Assembly: GCA_902793125.1 (NCBI GenBank)
Contig: CADBCC010000017.1
Coordinates: forward strand, 1 to 61,816
Source of the DNA: an uncultured Ruminococcus sp.
GTDB lineage: Bacteria > Bacillota > Clostridia > Oscillospirales > Acutalibacteraceae
Length of the DNA: 61,816 nt
Direction of reading: 5' to 3'
The position numbers were made by a program, and so were the translations under genes. The notes below the pieces were generated by a model that was given only the letters and a program-made list of their open reading frames with translations, ran no database searches and was not told the origin of the DNA. Shown piece by piece: positions 17,415 to 26,480 of this stretch. Within the stretch, counting starts at the first letter, position 1. Each line of letters opens with the position of its first letter.

Positions 17415-17818
17415 AAACAAAACTAACGGTGTTTTTTGAGGAGCCTTTCTTCGTCGGTGTTTTTGAAAAAACGGACGGTAAAAGGCTTTCGGTATGCAAG
17501 GTTACTTTCGGCGCGGAACCGACCGACGCGGAAATCTACGCTTTTATACTAAGGTATTATAACAGGCTGAAATTCACAAAGCCTGTAAAAGCTTCAATAA
17601 AACAAAAGGCGGATAACCCAAAACGCCGAAGCCGCATGGCGCGAAAACAATTAGAAAGCAAAGGCGTCGGAACAAAATCACAGCAGGCTTTAAAAAAGCA
17701 GTACGAAGAAATTAAGACCGAACGCAAAATTAAATCACGCGAAAAGAAAGAAGCGGAAAAACAGCGCTTGTTTGAGCTTAAACAGCAAAAGAAAAAAGAT
17801 AAACACAGAGGGCATTAA
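17411..17818 (+). CDS. YjdF-family protein (DUF2992)
   Basis: The product is 135 aa. The N-terminal part, 'KLTVFFEEPFFVGVFEK...VTFGAEPTDAEIYAFIL', matches the YjdF/DUF2992 family. The C-terminal half is strongly basic and probably helical (about 60-135). In Bacillus, yjdF is controlled by an RNA sensing azaaromatic compounds; here no room exists for that riboswitch because the gene overlaps its neighbour. The start appears to be TTG at 17411 (TTGA overlap), with a weak GGTG SD. The function of the family is unknown, but its company with reductases and acetyltransferases fits a chemical-stress role. Confidence 0.8.
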   Translation: MKTKLTVFFEEPFFVGVFEKTDGKRLSVCKVTFGAEPTDAEIYAFILRYYNRLKFTKPVKASIKQKADNPKRRSRMARKQLESKGVGTKSQQALKKQYEEIKTERKIKSREKKEAEKQRLFELKQQKKKDKHRGH

Positions 17819-17819
17819 T

Positions 17820-18443
17820 ATGAAAAACGACCTGAAAATCCGTTTAGAAAGAAAAGAAGAACAGCGAAAAACAGAAAACCTTATAAGAGAATCTTTCTGG
17901 AACGTATACCGTCCCGGATGTCTGGAACATTATGTAATTCATAAACTCCGCGACGACCCCGCGTTTGTGCCTGAACTTAACTTTGTTTTGGAAAAAGACG
18001 GAGAAATTATAGGACAGAATATGTTTATGAACGCGGTTATAAAATCAGATGACGGAAAGGATATTCCGATTATGGCTATGGGACCTATCTGCATAGCTCC
18101 CGAATTTAAACGTCAGGGATACGGTAAAATCCTGCTCGACTACTCTCTTGAAAAAGCCGCTGAATTGGGTTGCGGTGCTGTATGCTTCGAGGGGAATATC
18201 GATTTTTACGGAAAGAGCGGATTTACCTTCGCAAGCAAATATAATATTCGTTACCGCGGCTTGCCCGAGGGCGCCGACAGTTCATTCTTTTTATGCAAAG
18301 AACTTAAAGAAGGGTATCTTGACGGTGTAAGCGGCGAATACGCTCCGCCCGAAGGTTATTTGGTCAGCGAAAAGGAAGCGGAAGAATTCGATAAACAATT
18401 CCCTTATAAGGAAAAGAAAAAACTTAAAGGACAGATTTTCTGA
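17820..18443 (+). CDS. GNAT-family N-acetyltransferase
   Basis: The product is 207 aa. The N-terminal region 'ENLIRESFWNVYRPGCLEHYVIHKLRDDPAFVPELNFV' is typical of YhbS-like acetyltransferases. The CoA loop is RQGYGKILL, followed by 'FYGKSGF'. Substrate unknown. The ATG at 17820 is chosen over an upstream in-frame start because AGAGGG lies just before it. Last gene of the TetR operon; a strong terminator follows. Confidence 0.88.
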   Translation: MKNDLKIRLERKEEQRKTENLIRESFWNVYRPGCLEHYVIHKLRDDPAFVPELNFVLEKDGEIIGQNMFMNAVIKSDDGKDIPIMAMGPICIAPEFKRQGYGKILLDYSLEKAAELGCGAVCFEGNIDFYGKSGFTFASKYNIRYRGLPEGADSSFFLCKELKEGYLDGVSGEYAPPEGYLVSEKEAEEFDKQFPYKEKKKLKGQIF

Positions 18444-18450
18444 ACAAAAA

Positions 18451-18478
18451 AGCAGGTTCAAATTGAACCTGCTTTTTT
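18451..18478. terminator. Bidirectional terminator between the TetR operon and glnS
   Basis: Perfect 11-bp stem AGCAGGTTCAA / TTGAACCTGCT around a single A, with T and A runs on either side. The genes are convergent. Confidence 0.88.
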
Positions 18479-20151
18479 TATTTCTTCTTAAAGCTGTCCT
18501 TTAAGCTTACGCTTCGGTTGAAGATAAGATTTTCTTTTGTGCTGTCGTTATCAATACAGAAATAACCCTGACGCATAAACTGGAAGCGGTCGGATTTTTC
18601 AGCTTCGGCTAAGCATTTTTCAAGCTTACAACCTTTAAGTACTACGAGGGATTCGGGATTAATATAATCAGTAAACTCGCCTTCGCCCGCGTCGGGTTCG
18701 GAAACGGTAAAGAGATTATCGTAAAGTCTTACTTCGGCGTCGATACAATCTTCGGCGTTAACCCAGTGGATAGTACCCCTTACCTTTCGTCCGTCGGGAG
18801 TATTTCCTCCGCGTGTTTCGGGATCGTATTCGGCGTAAACTTCAATTACGTTTCCGTTTCCGTCCTTTTTACATCCTGTACATTTTACGATATAAGCGCT
18901 CTTGATTCTAACCTCGTTGCCCGGATAAAGGCGCTGATATTTTTTAAACGGTTCTTCCATAAAGTCGGTTGACTCAATATAAAGCTCGCGAGAGAAAGTA
19001 ACCGTACGCGTACCCATTTCGGGATTCTGCGGATGATTTTCAATTTCAAATTCCTCGGTTTTTCCCTCGGGATAATTAGTAATAACAAGTTTAACGGGAT
19101 CTAAAACCGCCATAGCGCGCTTAGCGTTTTCGTTTAAGTCATCGCGCAGACAATGCTCCAAAAAGTTGTACTCCACAACCGAATTAACCTTGCTTACGCC
19201 TATCTGGTCAGTAAAGCTTCTAATTGCCTTCGGAGTATACCCGCGTCGTCTTAAACCGCAGATTGTCGGCATTCGAGGGTCATCCCAGCCGTTTACGTAA
19301 TTTTCCTCAACAAGCTGTCTGAGCTTACGCTTGCTCATAACAGTATTATTGATTCCAAGGCGGGCAAACTCAATCTGACGCGGTTTAGAATCAACTGAGA
19401 TATTATCAACTACCCAGTCGTAAAGCGGACGATGCGCTTCAAACTCGAGAGTACAAAGCGAGTGTGTTATTCCCTCGAGCGCGTCCTCGATAGGGTGGGC
19501 AAAATCGTACATCGGATAGATACACCATTTATCGCCTGTACGGTGATGGTGCATATGATTTATACGGTAAAGCACGGGATCTCGCATGTTAAAGTTGCCC
19601 GAAGCTAAATCAATCTTAGCTCTTAAGGTCATCTTTCCGTCCTCGAACTCGCCGTTTCTCATCCGCTCAAAAAGGTCTAAGCTTTCCTCAACCGGACGGT
19701 CGCGGTACGGACTCTTTGCGGGAGTATTAAGGTCGCCCCTGTATTCGCGCATCTGCTCGCCGTTAAGCTCACAAACATAGGCCAAACCCTTTTTAATAAG
19801 CTCAATTGCGTAGTCATACATTTTCTCGAAATAATCGGAAGCGAAATAGAACCTGTCGCCCCAGTCAAATCCAAGCCACTTTATATCTTCTTTTATAGCG
19901 TCTACATACTCAACATCTTCTTTAGTCGGATTGGTATCGTCCATTCTTAGGTTGCACAGCCCGTTGTATTTCTCGGCGGTACCGAAATTTACAAACACCG
20001 CTTTCGCGTGGCCTATATGCAGATATCCGTTCGGCTCGGGAGGAAAACGGGTATGAACTTTTTTACCGTAATAATCTCCGCCTTCGGAAATATCCTCGTC
20101 GATAAACGAATGAATAAAATTACTTGACATTACTTCTTTGTTTTCTTCCAT
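18478..20151 (-). CDS. glnS: Glutaminyl-tRNA synthetase
   Basis: The product is 557 aa, full length for GlnRS. It charges tRNA-Gln directly with glutamine. Class I motifs: '[13 protein letters not shown]' (HIGH box) near residue 40 and MSKR near residue 270. The C-terminal anticodon-binding beta-barrels follow (about 340-550), with '[21 protein letters not shown]' typical of GlnRS. It is 7 bp downstream of gltX, and its SD (GAGGTAG) lies just after the gltX stop codon. Having both enzymes in one operon means this organism does not rely solely on the transamidation route. Confidence 0.96.
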   Translation of the reverse strand: MEENKEVMSSNFIHSFIDEDISEGGDYYGKKVHTRFPPEPNGYLHIGHAKAVFVNFGTAEKYNGLCNLRMDDTNPTKEDVEYVDAIKEDIKWLGFDWGDRFYFASDYFEKMYDYAIELIKKGLAYVCELNGEQMREYRGDLNTPAKSPYRDRPVEESLDLFERMRNGEFEDGKMTLRAKIDLASGNFNMRDPVLYRINHMHHHRTGDKWCIYPMYDFAHPIEDALEGITHSLCTLEFEAHRPLYDWVVDNISVDSKPRQIEFARLGINNTVMSKRKLRQLVEENYVNGWDDPRMPTICGLRRRGYTPKAIRSFTDQIGVSKVNSVVEYNFLEHCLRDDLNENAKRAMAVLDPVKLVITNYPEGKTEEFEIENHPQNPEMGTRTVTFSRELYIESTDFMEEPFKKYQRLYPGNEVRIKSAYIVKCTGCKKDGNGNVIEVYAEYDPETRGGNTPDGRKVRGTIHWVNAEDCIDAEVRLYDNLFTVSEPDAGEGEFTDYINPESLVVLKGCKLEKCLAEAEKSDRFQFMRQGYFCIDNDSTKENLIFNRSVSLKDSFKKK

Positions 20152-20158
20152 AGCTACC

Positions 20159-21613
20159 TCAACCTAATTTTTCAAGTCCGATTTCAAGCCGTCTTAAACT
20201 TTCTTCTCTTCCTAAAATATCTAAAATCTCAATCGCTCCGCCGGGAGTAACCTTCTGTCCGGCGGCGGCAATTCTTACGGGCCACATTACCGTACCGTTT
20301 TTAAGCTCTTTTTCCTTAGCCATATTTATAAGGCAGTCGTGCACGGCGTCCGCTGTCCATTCGGGCAAAGCTTTTAATCTTTCGTACGCTTCCTTTAAAT
20401 TAACGGGAGCGTTTTCCAAATTGGTCTTACTCTTTTTATTTACAAATAGTTCCTTATCGTATTCGGGAAGCTCAGCGAAAAAGCGGATCTTTTCGGGAAT
20501 ATCCTTAAACTTCTCTAAACGCTGCTGTAAGATTCCCGTAAACTTACTATAGTCAATATCAGCATCGCCGAAAACTTCCTTATAATAAGGCATAGCGTGC
20601 TCAGAAAACTCATCGGCGCTCATAGCCTTAATGTATTCGGCGTTAAACCACAACAGCTTATCATAATCAAATACAGCGGGTGATTTCGAAATACCTTCGA
20701 TAAAGAAGTTTTCCTCAAGTTCTTTCATAGTGAAGATTTCGCGGTTATCCTTGGGGCACCAGCCTAAAAGCGCGATATAATTTATTATCGCTTCGGGTAG
20801 ATATCCGTCCTCGATTAAGTCCTCGAAGCCGGTTGAGCCGTGGCGCTTGCTCAGCTTGCTGACAGAGCCGTCCTCGTTTTTTCCCATAATAAGCGGCAGA
20901 TGAACGTAGGTCGGAATCTCCCATCCGAAAGCGTCGTATAAAAGGTTGTACTTCGGCGTGGAACTTAAATACTCGCTTCCGCGTACAACGTGGGTAATTC
21001 CCATTGTATGGTCGTCGATTACGTTCGCGAAGTTATAGGTCGGGAAGCCGTCTGTTTTAATTAAAATCTGGTCCTGGAGTTCGCTGTTGTCGACGCTGAT
21101 TTCTCCGAATACAGCGTCATTAAAAACAGTCTTGCCCTCAAGCGGCATTTTCTGGCGGATAACGTAGGGAACGTTATTCTTTAAATTCTCTTCAATTTCC
21201 GCGTCGGATAAGTCGCGGCAATGGCGGTCATATCCGCCGAACTCGGAATCCTCCGCAAGCTTTTCGAGACGTTCTTTTGAACAGAAACAGCGGTAAGCTT
21301 TTCCCTCTTTTATAAGCTGTTCGGCATAGGGCATATACATATCTCTGCGCTCAGACTGAACATAAGGGCCGTAATCACCGCCTACGTCGGGGCCCTCGTC
21401 GTGGATTATCCCCGCTGTTTTAAGCGTATTATATATTACGTCTACCGCTCCCTCAACATATCGCTCGCGGTCGGTATCCTCAATACGGAGCACAAATGTA
21501 CCGCCGTTCGATTTAGCGATAAGATACTCGTATAACGCCGTTCTTAAATTTCCGACGTGCATAAAGCCTGTCGGCGACGGAGCGTAGCGTGTACGTACTT
21601 TTTTATTAGCCAT
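20159..21613 (-). CDS. gltX: Glutamyl-tRNA synthetase
   Basis: The product is 484 aa. Class I synthetase with [16 protein letters not shown] (HIGH-like HVGN) at residue 11 and KLSKRHG near residue 250, followed by the all-helical anticodon-binding domain. It attaches Glu to tRNA-Glu. First gene of a two-gene operon with glnS. A promoter-like TTGACT ... TATAAT pair with an 18-bp spacer lies on the minus strand between about 21650 and 21680. No T-box leader is visible. Confidence 0.96.
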   Translation of the reverse strand: MANKKVRTRYAPSPTGFMHVGNLRTALYEYLIAKSNGGTFVLRIEDTDRERYVEGAVDVIYNTLKTAGIIHDEGPDVGGDYGPYVQSERRDMYMPYAEQLIKEGKAYRCFCSKERLEKLAEDSEFGGYDRHCRDLSDAEIEENLKNNVPYVIRQKMPLEGKTVFNDAVFGEISVDNSELQDQILIKTDGFPTYNFANVIDDHTMGITHVVRGSEYLSSTPKYNLLYDAFGWEIPTYVHLPLIMGKNEDGSVSKLSKRHGSTGFEDLIEDGYLPEAIINYIALLGWCPKDNREIFTMKELEENFFIEGISKSPAVFDYDKLLWFNAEYIKAMSADEFSEHAMPYYKEVFGDADIDYSKFTGILQQRLEKFKDIPEKIRFFAELPEYDKELFVNKKSKTNLENAPVNLKEAYERLKALPEWTADAVHDCLINMAKEKELKNGTVMWPVRIAAAGQKVTPGGAIEILDILGREESLRRLEIGLEKLG

Positions 21614-21746
21614 AAAATCACCCGTTTTTCTTAAATCTCACTTAACTTTTATTATATCATAAATTCAAATAAATAGTCAATAAAAATCGCCTCGGCGTCC
21701 GTGTAAACATTCTATTTTTTTAAATAAAGTTTTGGACGCTTTTTTC

Positions 21747-21775
21747 TTGACACTAAACAAAGCGTAACTTATAAT
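21747..21775 (+). promoter_or_regulatory. Consensus promoter of the secreted protein gene at 21809
   Basis: Perfect TTGACA (21747-21752), 17 bp, perfect TATAAT (21770-21775). Confidence 0.8.
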
Positions 21776-21808
21776 ATTCTTATAAACTAAAGAAAGGCAA
21801 TGAATATT

Positions 21809-22846
21809 ATGAAAAAAAGAATATTATCACTTTTTAGCGCTTTTATTATCGCGTTCTCCCTATTTCCTTGCGCTATCGCGCAGGTAAGCGCCGACGAGCA
21901 TCATACCTATTCCGTTAAGTATGTTCCTGAAATGGGCGAGTGGCGTGTTCAGCAATCATCCTCGTGGGACTCATCCAAAGAAAACGGAAATATGGATTAT
22001 CTATGGGGAAATCTTCAGGACGGAGATTCTCTGATGATTATAGGCGACGAGATTTCTCCCGCTTTCGGCGATTTAAAGATTGAAAAAAAGCTTGCTAATC
22101 TTACGCTGTCCGGTGTTACGAGCAGTATTATTGTTTACGCGCGGCAGAATATTTCCGAGATTTATGTACTAAAAGGAACAGTCGCGTCGCTGAACGGCAG
22201 TTATGACACCATTTATGTATATGATAACAGCTCCTGCAACATAAACAATGATGTAAAAAAACTTCAGATAAGCGGCGAGACTTCCATGAAAATGAATGTT
22301 ACCGTGTTCGGTAAGGTGGATTTTTGTCAGATAGATAACCGCGGAAATGTACTAAGTACAATGTATTATGTTGTGCCGGGTACATTAAAGGTGGTTGACG
22401 GTGAGATTAAAACCGATGCGGCGAATTACAGCACTAACGGACAAAGCAACAAACCTTACAACGATACTCCCCAAAAGAACAACAACGACCCCGCTTTTAA
22501 TATCGCTCCTGTTGGTTCAACACCTCCAAAGTCAGCTAAAGTATCTAATCCCTTAAAGGTAAAAGGTAAAACCGCAACCGTTAAATACTCAAAGTTAAAG
22601 AAGAAAACCCAAAAGCTCTCCTTAAAAAAGATAATAAAAACCGTAAAAAAAGGACAGGGAAAAATAACCTATACTAAGGTTAAAGGCAGTAAAAAAATAC
22701 TGATAAACAGTAAAACAGGAAAAGTAACAATAAAAAAAGGCCTTAAAAAAGGCACTCATAAAATAAAAATTAAAGTTTCAGCGGCGGGAAATGATAAGTA
22801 TAAATCCGCTTCCAAAACTGTTTCTGTTAAGATAAAAGTTAAATAA
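21809..22846 (+). CDS. Secreted protein with lysine-rich C-terminal Ig-like domain
   Basis: The product is 345 aa. It has a signal peptide (about 1-28, ending AQVSA). A middle part (30-210) looks like beta structure with no family I recognise. A spacer rich in Asn, Pro and Ser leads to a Lys-rich repeat region (about 245-345) ending in 'GNDKYKSASKTVSVKIKVK', a bacterial Ig-like tail seen in many secreted proteins of gut Clostridia. The first ATG (21800) lies only 2 nt from AAAGG; the second at 21809 is a better start. The promoter is consensus, so expression is probably high. Confidence 0.8.
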   Translation: MKKRILSLFSAFIIAFSLFPCAIAQVSADEHHTYSVKYVPEMGEWRVQQSSSWDSSKENGNMDYLWGNLQDGDSLMIIGDEISPAFGDLKIEKKLANLTLSGVTSSIIVYARQNISEIYVLKGTVASLNGSYDTIYVYDNSSCNINNDVKKLQISGETSMKMNVTVFGKVDFCQIDNRGNVLSTMYYVVPGTLKVVDGEIKTDAANYSTNGQSNKPYNDTPQKNNNDPAFNIAPVGSTPPKSAKVSNPLKVKGKTATVKYSKLKKKTQKLSLKKIIKTVKKGQGKITYTKVKGSKKILINSKTGKVTIKKGLKKGTHKIKIKVSAAGNDKYKSASKTVSVKIKVK

Positions 22847-22860
22847 AATTTTACAAACAA

Positions 22861-22889
22861 AAAAGTCGGCTTCAATAAGCCGACTTTTT
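22861..22889. terminator. Bidirectional terminator
   Basis: Perfect 12-bp stem AAAAGTCGGCTT / AAGCCGACTTTT with a 4-nt loop between two convergent genes. Confidence 0.88.
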
Positions 22890-22892
22890 ATT

Positions 22893-23909
22893 TTACTTTA
22901 ATACGTAGATATTTACTGTTCTTCTGCCCCATGTGTTACATGTGCTCTCTAAGGGATAGAAGAGGTCACATACAGTAGAGCTTGTGTAAACAAATCCGCC
23001 TGTGTCGTTTGCTACGGCATAACCGTAAACGAGCTTCTTATCGGGAGTTTCGATATAAACCTTAGATCCGTAAGGAATCTGTCTGGGGTTAACCGCAACG
23101 CCGCCGATTTTAACACGGCTGCCGACAGCTGTGTAAGCGCCTACCTGAGCGGAGTACGCTGTAGCGGGACCTGTTACAATCTTCTTATAAGCGACTTTCT
23201 TACCGTTGTGATCGTAGAAAGTACCGATACCGCCCTTGGATTTGGTCTTAAACTTCGTAGGATTGTTAACTAACATTCTGTAGTTCTTACGTCTTGTACC
23301 TACGAGTACAACTTTCTTCTTAGACTTTTTAACAATCTTTGTACCGGAAACGATTGTCTTAACAACCTTACCGTTTACAATCTTCTGGGTGTAGGTAACT
23401 TTTTTCTTACCCTTTTTACCCTTAACAAGAACTTTCTTCTTGCCTACTAATAAAGAAGCTGTTTTCTTCTTCTTTATTTTATACATTACCTTCTTAGTTT
23501 TGGAAACCTTCTTAAATGCAACTCGTGTTACTTTAATACTTGTGTTTTCCTGGACCTGAGATTTAAGGCTCTTATCAACTGTATCGTACTCGCCGAGTTT
23601 AATGTTTACGTGCTCGAGCGCGTCTTTTACTGTTGACTTAGGAACGTCATACTTTTTATAAGCATTAGCTCCTACTTTAATGTTTACTTTAACCGCGGGA
23701 ACAATATCAATGTCCGCTGTTTTGTTACTTACAATAGCGTCACCGTTAGGAAGAACCAAAAGCTCGTCGCTAACATTATTATTCGTATGAGAATTTTCGT
23801 CAGAAATCGCTTGAGCTGATACTGAAAAAACAGATGTCCATACGATAGCCGCAGCAGCAACTGCTGTGATTATCTTAACGGCTGAATGCTGATTTTCTGT
23901 GTTTGCCAT
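22893..23909 (-). CDS. Secreted cell-wall protein with DUF348, G5-like and 3D domains
   Basis: The product is 338 aa. A signal peptide (about 1-34, ending SAQA) is followed by a DUF348/ubiquitin-like segment (about 70-125), a Lys-rich G5-like segment (about 130-210) and a C-terminal 3D domain (about 240-338). The 3D domain carries the conserved aspartates of 'AVANDTGG' and 'VCDLFYP'. Such proteins (YabE/RpfB-like) act on or bind peptidoglycan; the 3D domain is related to MltA-type lytic transglycosylases. The G5-like part is much more lysine-rich than usual. The start 23909 has GGAG upstream. Confidence 0.85.
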   Translation of the reverse strand: MANTENQHSAVKIITAVAAAAIVWTSVFSVSAQAISDENSHTNNNVSDELLVLPNGDAIVSNKTADIDIVPAVKVNIKVGANAYKKYDVPKSTVKDALEHVNIKLGEYDTVDKSLKSQVQENTSIKVTRVAFKKVSKTKKVMYKIKKKKTASLLVGKKKVLVKGKKGKKKVTYTQKIVNGKVVKTIVSGTKIVKKSKKKVVLVGTRRKNYRMLVNNPTKFKTKSKGGIGTFYDHNGKKVAYKKIVTGPATAYSAQVGAYTAVGSRVKIGGVAVNPRQIPYGSKVYIETPDKKLVYGYAVANDTGGFVYTSSTVCDLFYPLESTCNTWGRRTVNIYVLK

Positions 23910-23991
23910 TAAATTTCTCCTTATTATATTCTTAAAAATTTTTTGCAATAAAACTTGCAGGCGAACCCGCGTTGTTTTATGCTACGATAGA

Positions 23992-24020
23992 ATTATACGC
24001 ACAAAAAATAGAAATGTCAA
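23992..24020 (-). promoter_or_regulatory. Consensus promoter of the 3D-domain gene
   Basis: On the minus strand perfect TTGACA (24015-24020), 17-bp spacer, perfect TATAAT (23992-23997). The leader to the start codon is only about 75 nt, too short for a ydaO-type riboswitch. Confidence 0.82.
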
Positions 24021-24227
24021 CAAAAACTATATTTATTTTTTGTGCAACTTGTATAGCTATTCGCCATTTTTTTACACTTTGCCCCCTCTTGTTAGTTCCT
24101 TACGAGAATTTTTTCTTTCATTTTTTGGTTAATGTGCAAGAAATCGGCGTTAATTTTCTTGTAACCATTGTAATTCTTTTGTAACTTTCAAAACTTTGTT
24201 CGATTTTTTGGCAGCCTTAAAAACCGC

Positions 24228-24371
24228 ATAAAATCTGAATTTTTTAGGAAAATGGGTGTTTTTTGTTCTTTTTCGGCGATTTTTACGTTAGATTATACAA
24301 ATTTACTACCTAATGAATAATAATTTAATGTAGAAATTTAACGGAAATTTCGCCGAAAATTCAGATTTTAT
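24228..24371. repeat. 144-bp nested inverted-repeat element in non-coding DNA
   Basis: Outer arms of 16 bp match perfectly: ATAAAATCTGAATTTT at 24228-24243 and its complement at 24356-24371. Inside are further complementary pairs: TTTCGGCGA (24271-24279) with TCGCCGAAA (24350-24358), and AAATTTACTAC (24299-24309) with GTAGAAATTT (24330-24339). The layout fits either a small non-autonomous inverted-repeat element or a structured RNA. No ORF and no flanking transposase gene are seen. Confidence 0.6.
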
Positions 24372-24387
24372 CGAGGATTTCGGGCAA

Positions 24388-24417
24388 AAATTTTTTTAAT
24401 TTTCCTTAAAAAAATTT
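24388..24417. repeat. AT-only perfect hairpin
   Basis: AAATTTTTTTAA and TTAAAAAAATTT form a perfect 12-bp inverted repeat with a 6-nt loop (TTTTCC). It lies 16 bp past the nested element in the same non-coding stretch. Meaning unknown. Confidence 0.6.
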
Positions 24418-24481
24418 AATAGTTAAAATTGTTACAAATGTATTTTCGGGGGTTTTCGGTGCTTTTTGGGCGCAAAAAAAC

Positions 24482-24514
24482 GCCGATATTGCAGGATTTT
24501 TATCCGGCAATACC
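24482..24514 (-). terminator. Orphan leftward terminator
   Basis: A hairpin (GGTATTGC ... GCAATATC with inner GGAT/ATCC) is followed on the minus strand by a run of seven T. It sits just after the gene remnant at 24530-24598, not after an intact gene. Confidence 0.6.
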
Positions 24515-24529
24515 GACTTTAAAATATAT

Positions 24530-24598
24530 TTAATTCAAAAATCTGCGTTTTTTTACCTTAACTTTAACAGCCTTAGTAACAGCTACAACGCCCTCGTT
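24530..24598 (-). pseudogene. Remnant of the 3' end of a secreted-protein gene
   Basis: A 22-codon open stretch before a TAA stop at 24530-24532 encodes VVAVTKAVKVKVKK-like sequence. It resembles the C-termini of lysine-rich Ig-like tails such as the one ending the gene at 21809-22846. A stop codon sits immediately upstream in the same frame, and the aspS terminator lies 50 bp further. With the orphan terminator downstream, this looks like the last scrap of a deleted gene. Short, so uncertain. Confidence 0.45.
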
Positions 24599-24651
24599 TT
24601 AATTGTAAAAGACATATATTCTCGAAATATTCAAAATAAGCATAAACAAAA

Positions 24652-24671
24652 ACCGGCTCATATGAGCCGGT
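24652..24671 (-). terminator. Terminator of the hisS-aspS operon
   Basis: Perfect 20-bp palindrome built from ACCGGCTCAT and its complement, followed on the minus strand by a T run. Confidence 0.85.
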
Positions 24672-24682
24672 CATTTAAAAAA

Positions 24683-26476
24683 TTATTCTTCTTTTTCAGC
24701 GGGTTTTATCTCAAGCCCTAAGACTTCTAAGCTTTCCGCGTCAACCTCGGACGGGCAGCTGCTCATAAGCTCAGACGCGTTCTGAACCTTCGGGAACGCC
24801 GTAACATCTCTCAGGCTTTCAGCCTTACAGAGGAGCATTGTAACGCGGTCGAGCCCGATTCCCATTCCGCCGTGGGGAGGAGCGCCGTACTTATAGGCTT
24901 CAACCAAGAAGCCGAACTTCGCTTCAATCTCCTCGTCGGACATTTTTAAGGCGCGGAACATTTTCTGCTGGAGTTCATAGTCCGTAATACGTATTGAGCC
25001 CGAGCTGAGCTCGGTACCGTTTAGGGTAAGGTCGTAGGCTTTCGCGTAAACCTTTCCCTTATCCTCCTCGTTATCAAGGTATTCAAGACAATCCTCTCTC
25101 GGCATAGTGAACGGATGGTGCATCGCAATCCACTCGCCGCTCTCCTCGTCGAACTCGAAGAACGGGAAATCAACAATCCATACAAACTTAAATGTATCGG
25201 GAATAATATCGAGACGTTTCGCGACGGTAAGTCTTAACGCTCCCAAAACAGGTAAGGTCACGCTGTTTTTATCAGCTACGATTAGAACAACGTCGCCTTT
25301 CTCGGCGCCGACCTTATCGAGGATGTTTTCGAGCTCGCCCTCTTTCATAAACTTCTTAAACGAGCAGGACGGCTCATCCTCAACCCAGCGTACAAACGCT
25401 AGTCCTTTCGCGCCGATTCCGCGGACATACTCGGTTAGCTTATCGATTTCTTTACGTGTATAAACCTTTGCGGCGTCCTTAGCCACGATACAGCGAACGC
25501 TGCCGCCCGCTTTAATCGGGTTGGAGAATACACCGAACTCGCTGTCTTTAACAAGCTCGGAGATGTCCTGAATTTCCATTCCGAAGCGTACGTCGGGCTT
25601 ATCCGAACCGAAGCGGTTCATAGCCTCGTCGTAGCTCATTTTAGTAAACGGAGTTTCTAATTTTTTGCCGAGCACTTCCTCAAAAAGCCTTACGAAGAAG
25701 CCTTCGTTTATATCCATAATCTCGTCCATATCGGCGAAGCTTAACTCCATATCAATCTGAGTAAACTCAGGCTGGCGGTCTGCTCTTAAATCCTCGTCGC
25801 GGAAGCATCTTGCTAACTGGATATACCGGTCAAATCCCGAAAGCATTAAAAGCTGCTTATAAATCTGGGGCGACTGCGGAAGCGCGTAGAATTTTCCCTG
25901 ATGGATTCTTGACGGCACGAGATAGTCGCGAGCTCCCTCGGGGGTGGATTTTATCATCATCGGGGTTTCGATTTCAATAAAGCCGTTCTCGTAAAAATAA
26001 TCCCTCGCTACTTTCGCGATTCTGCTTCGCATCATAAGATTATCCTGCAGGGGTTTACGGCGTAAATCGAGGTAGCGGTGCTTTAAGCGGAGCTCCTCAC
26101 CTGTTTTTGTTTCGTCAAGAATTTCAAACGGCGGAGTCTGCGCCTTTGATAAAACCCTGAGTTCATTTACCTGTATTTCGATATCGCCTGTCGGGATTTT
26201 ATCGGTTTTAGCGCTTCTTTCGGCTACAATTCCCCTTACGCCGAGTACAAACTCACTTCGGCAGGAAGCCGCTTTTTCAAAAATTTCTTTATCTGTTTCA
26301 TCGGAAAACGCCAACTGTACTATACCCGTGCGGTCACGCAAATCTATAAAAATCAGCTGACCTAAGTCACGCTGACGCTGAACCCAGCCGAACAGCGTTA
26401 CTTCCTTTCCGACGTCGGTGATTCTTAAGTCGCCGCACATATTTGTCCTTTTAAGACCGGTCATAAATTCTGCCAT
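24683..26476 (-). CDS. aspS: Aspartyl-tRNA synthetase
   Basis: The product is 597 aa, the long bacterial type. An N-terminal OB-fold anticodon-binding domain (about 1-110) is followed by the class II catalytic core with 'FRDEDLRADRQPEFTQID' (motif 2) and GIGLDRVTML (motif 3). The GAD insertion domain lies between them (about 290-420). The ATG at 26476 is chosen because GGAG lies upstream and the hisS stop is 4 bp away; the frame stays open 78 nt further into hisS. Second gene of the hisS-aspS operon. Confidence 0.96.
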   Translation of the reverse strand: MAEFMTGLKRTNMCGDLRITDVGKEVTLFGWVQRQRDLGQLIFIDLRDRTGIVQLAFSDETDKEIFEKAASCRSEFVLGVRGIVAERSAKTDKIPTGDIEIQVNELRVLSKAQTPPFEILDETKTGEELRLKHRYLDLRRKPLQDNLMMRSRIAKVARDYFYENGFIEIETPMMIKSTPEGARDYLVPSRIHQGKFYALPQSPQIYKQLLMLSGFDRYIQLARCFRDEDLRADRQPEFTQIDMELSFADMDEIMDINEGFFVRLFEEVLGKKLETPFTKMSYDEAMNRFGSDKPDVRFGMEIQDISELVKDSEFGVFSNPIKAGGSVRCIVAKDAAKVYTRKEIDKLTEYVRGIGAKGLAFVRWVEDEPSCSFKKFMKEGELENILDKVGAEKGDVVLIVADKNSVTLPVLGALRLTVAKRLDIIPDTFKFVWIVDFPFFEFDEESGEWIAMHHPFTMPREDCLEYLDNEEDKGKVYAKAYDLTLNGTELSSGSIRITDYELQQKMFRALKMSDEEIEAKFGFLVEAYKYGAPPHGGMGIGLDRVTMLLCKAESLRDVTAFPKVQNASELMSSCPSEVDAESLEVLGLEIKPAEKEE

Positions 26477-26480
26477 AACT

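Noticed and set aside
21614-21800. T-box leader ahead of gltX or hisS
   Set aside because: No TGGNACC-type T-box sequence or specifier stem was seen in either leader.
23910-23991. ydaO (c-di-AMP) riboswitch upstream of the 3D-domain gene
   Set aside because: The leader from the consensus promoter to the start is only about 75 nt and lacks the conserved motif.
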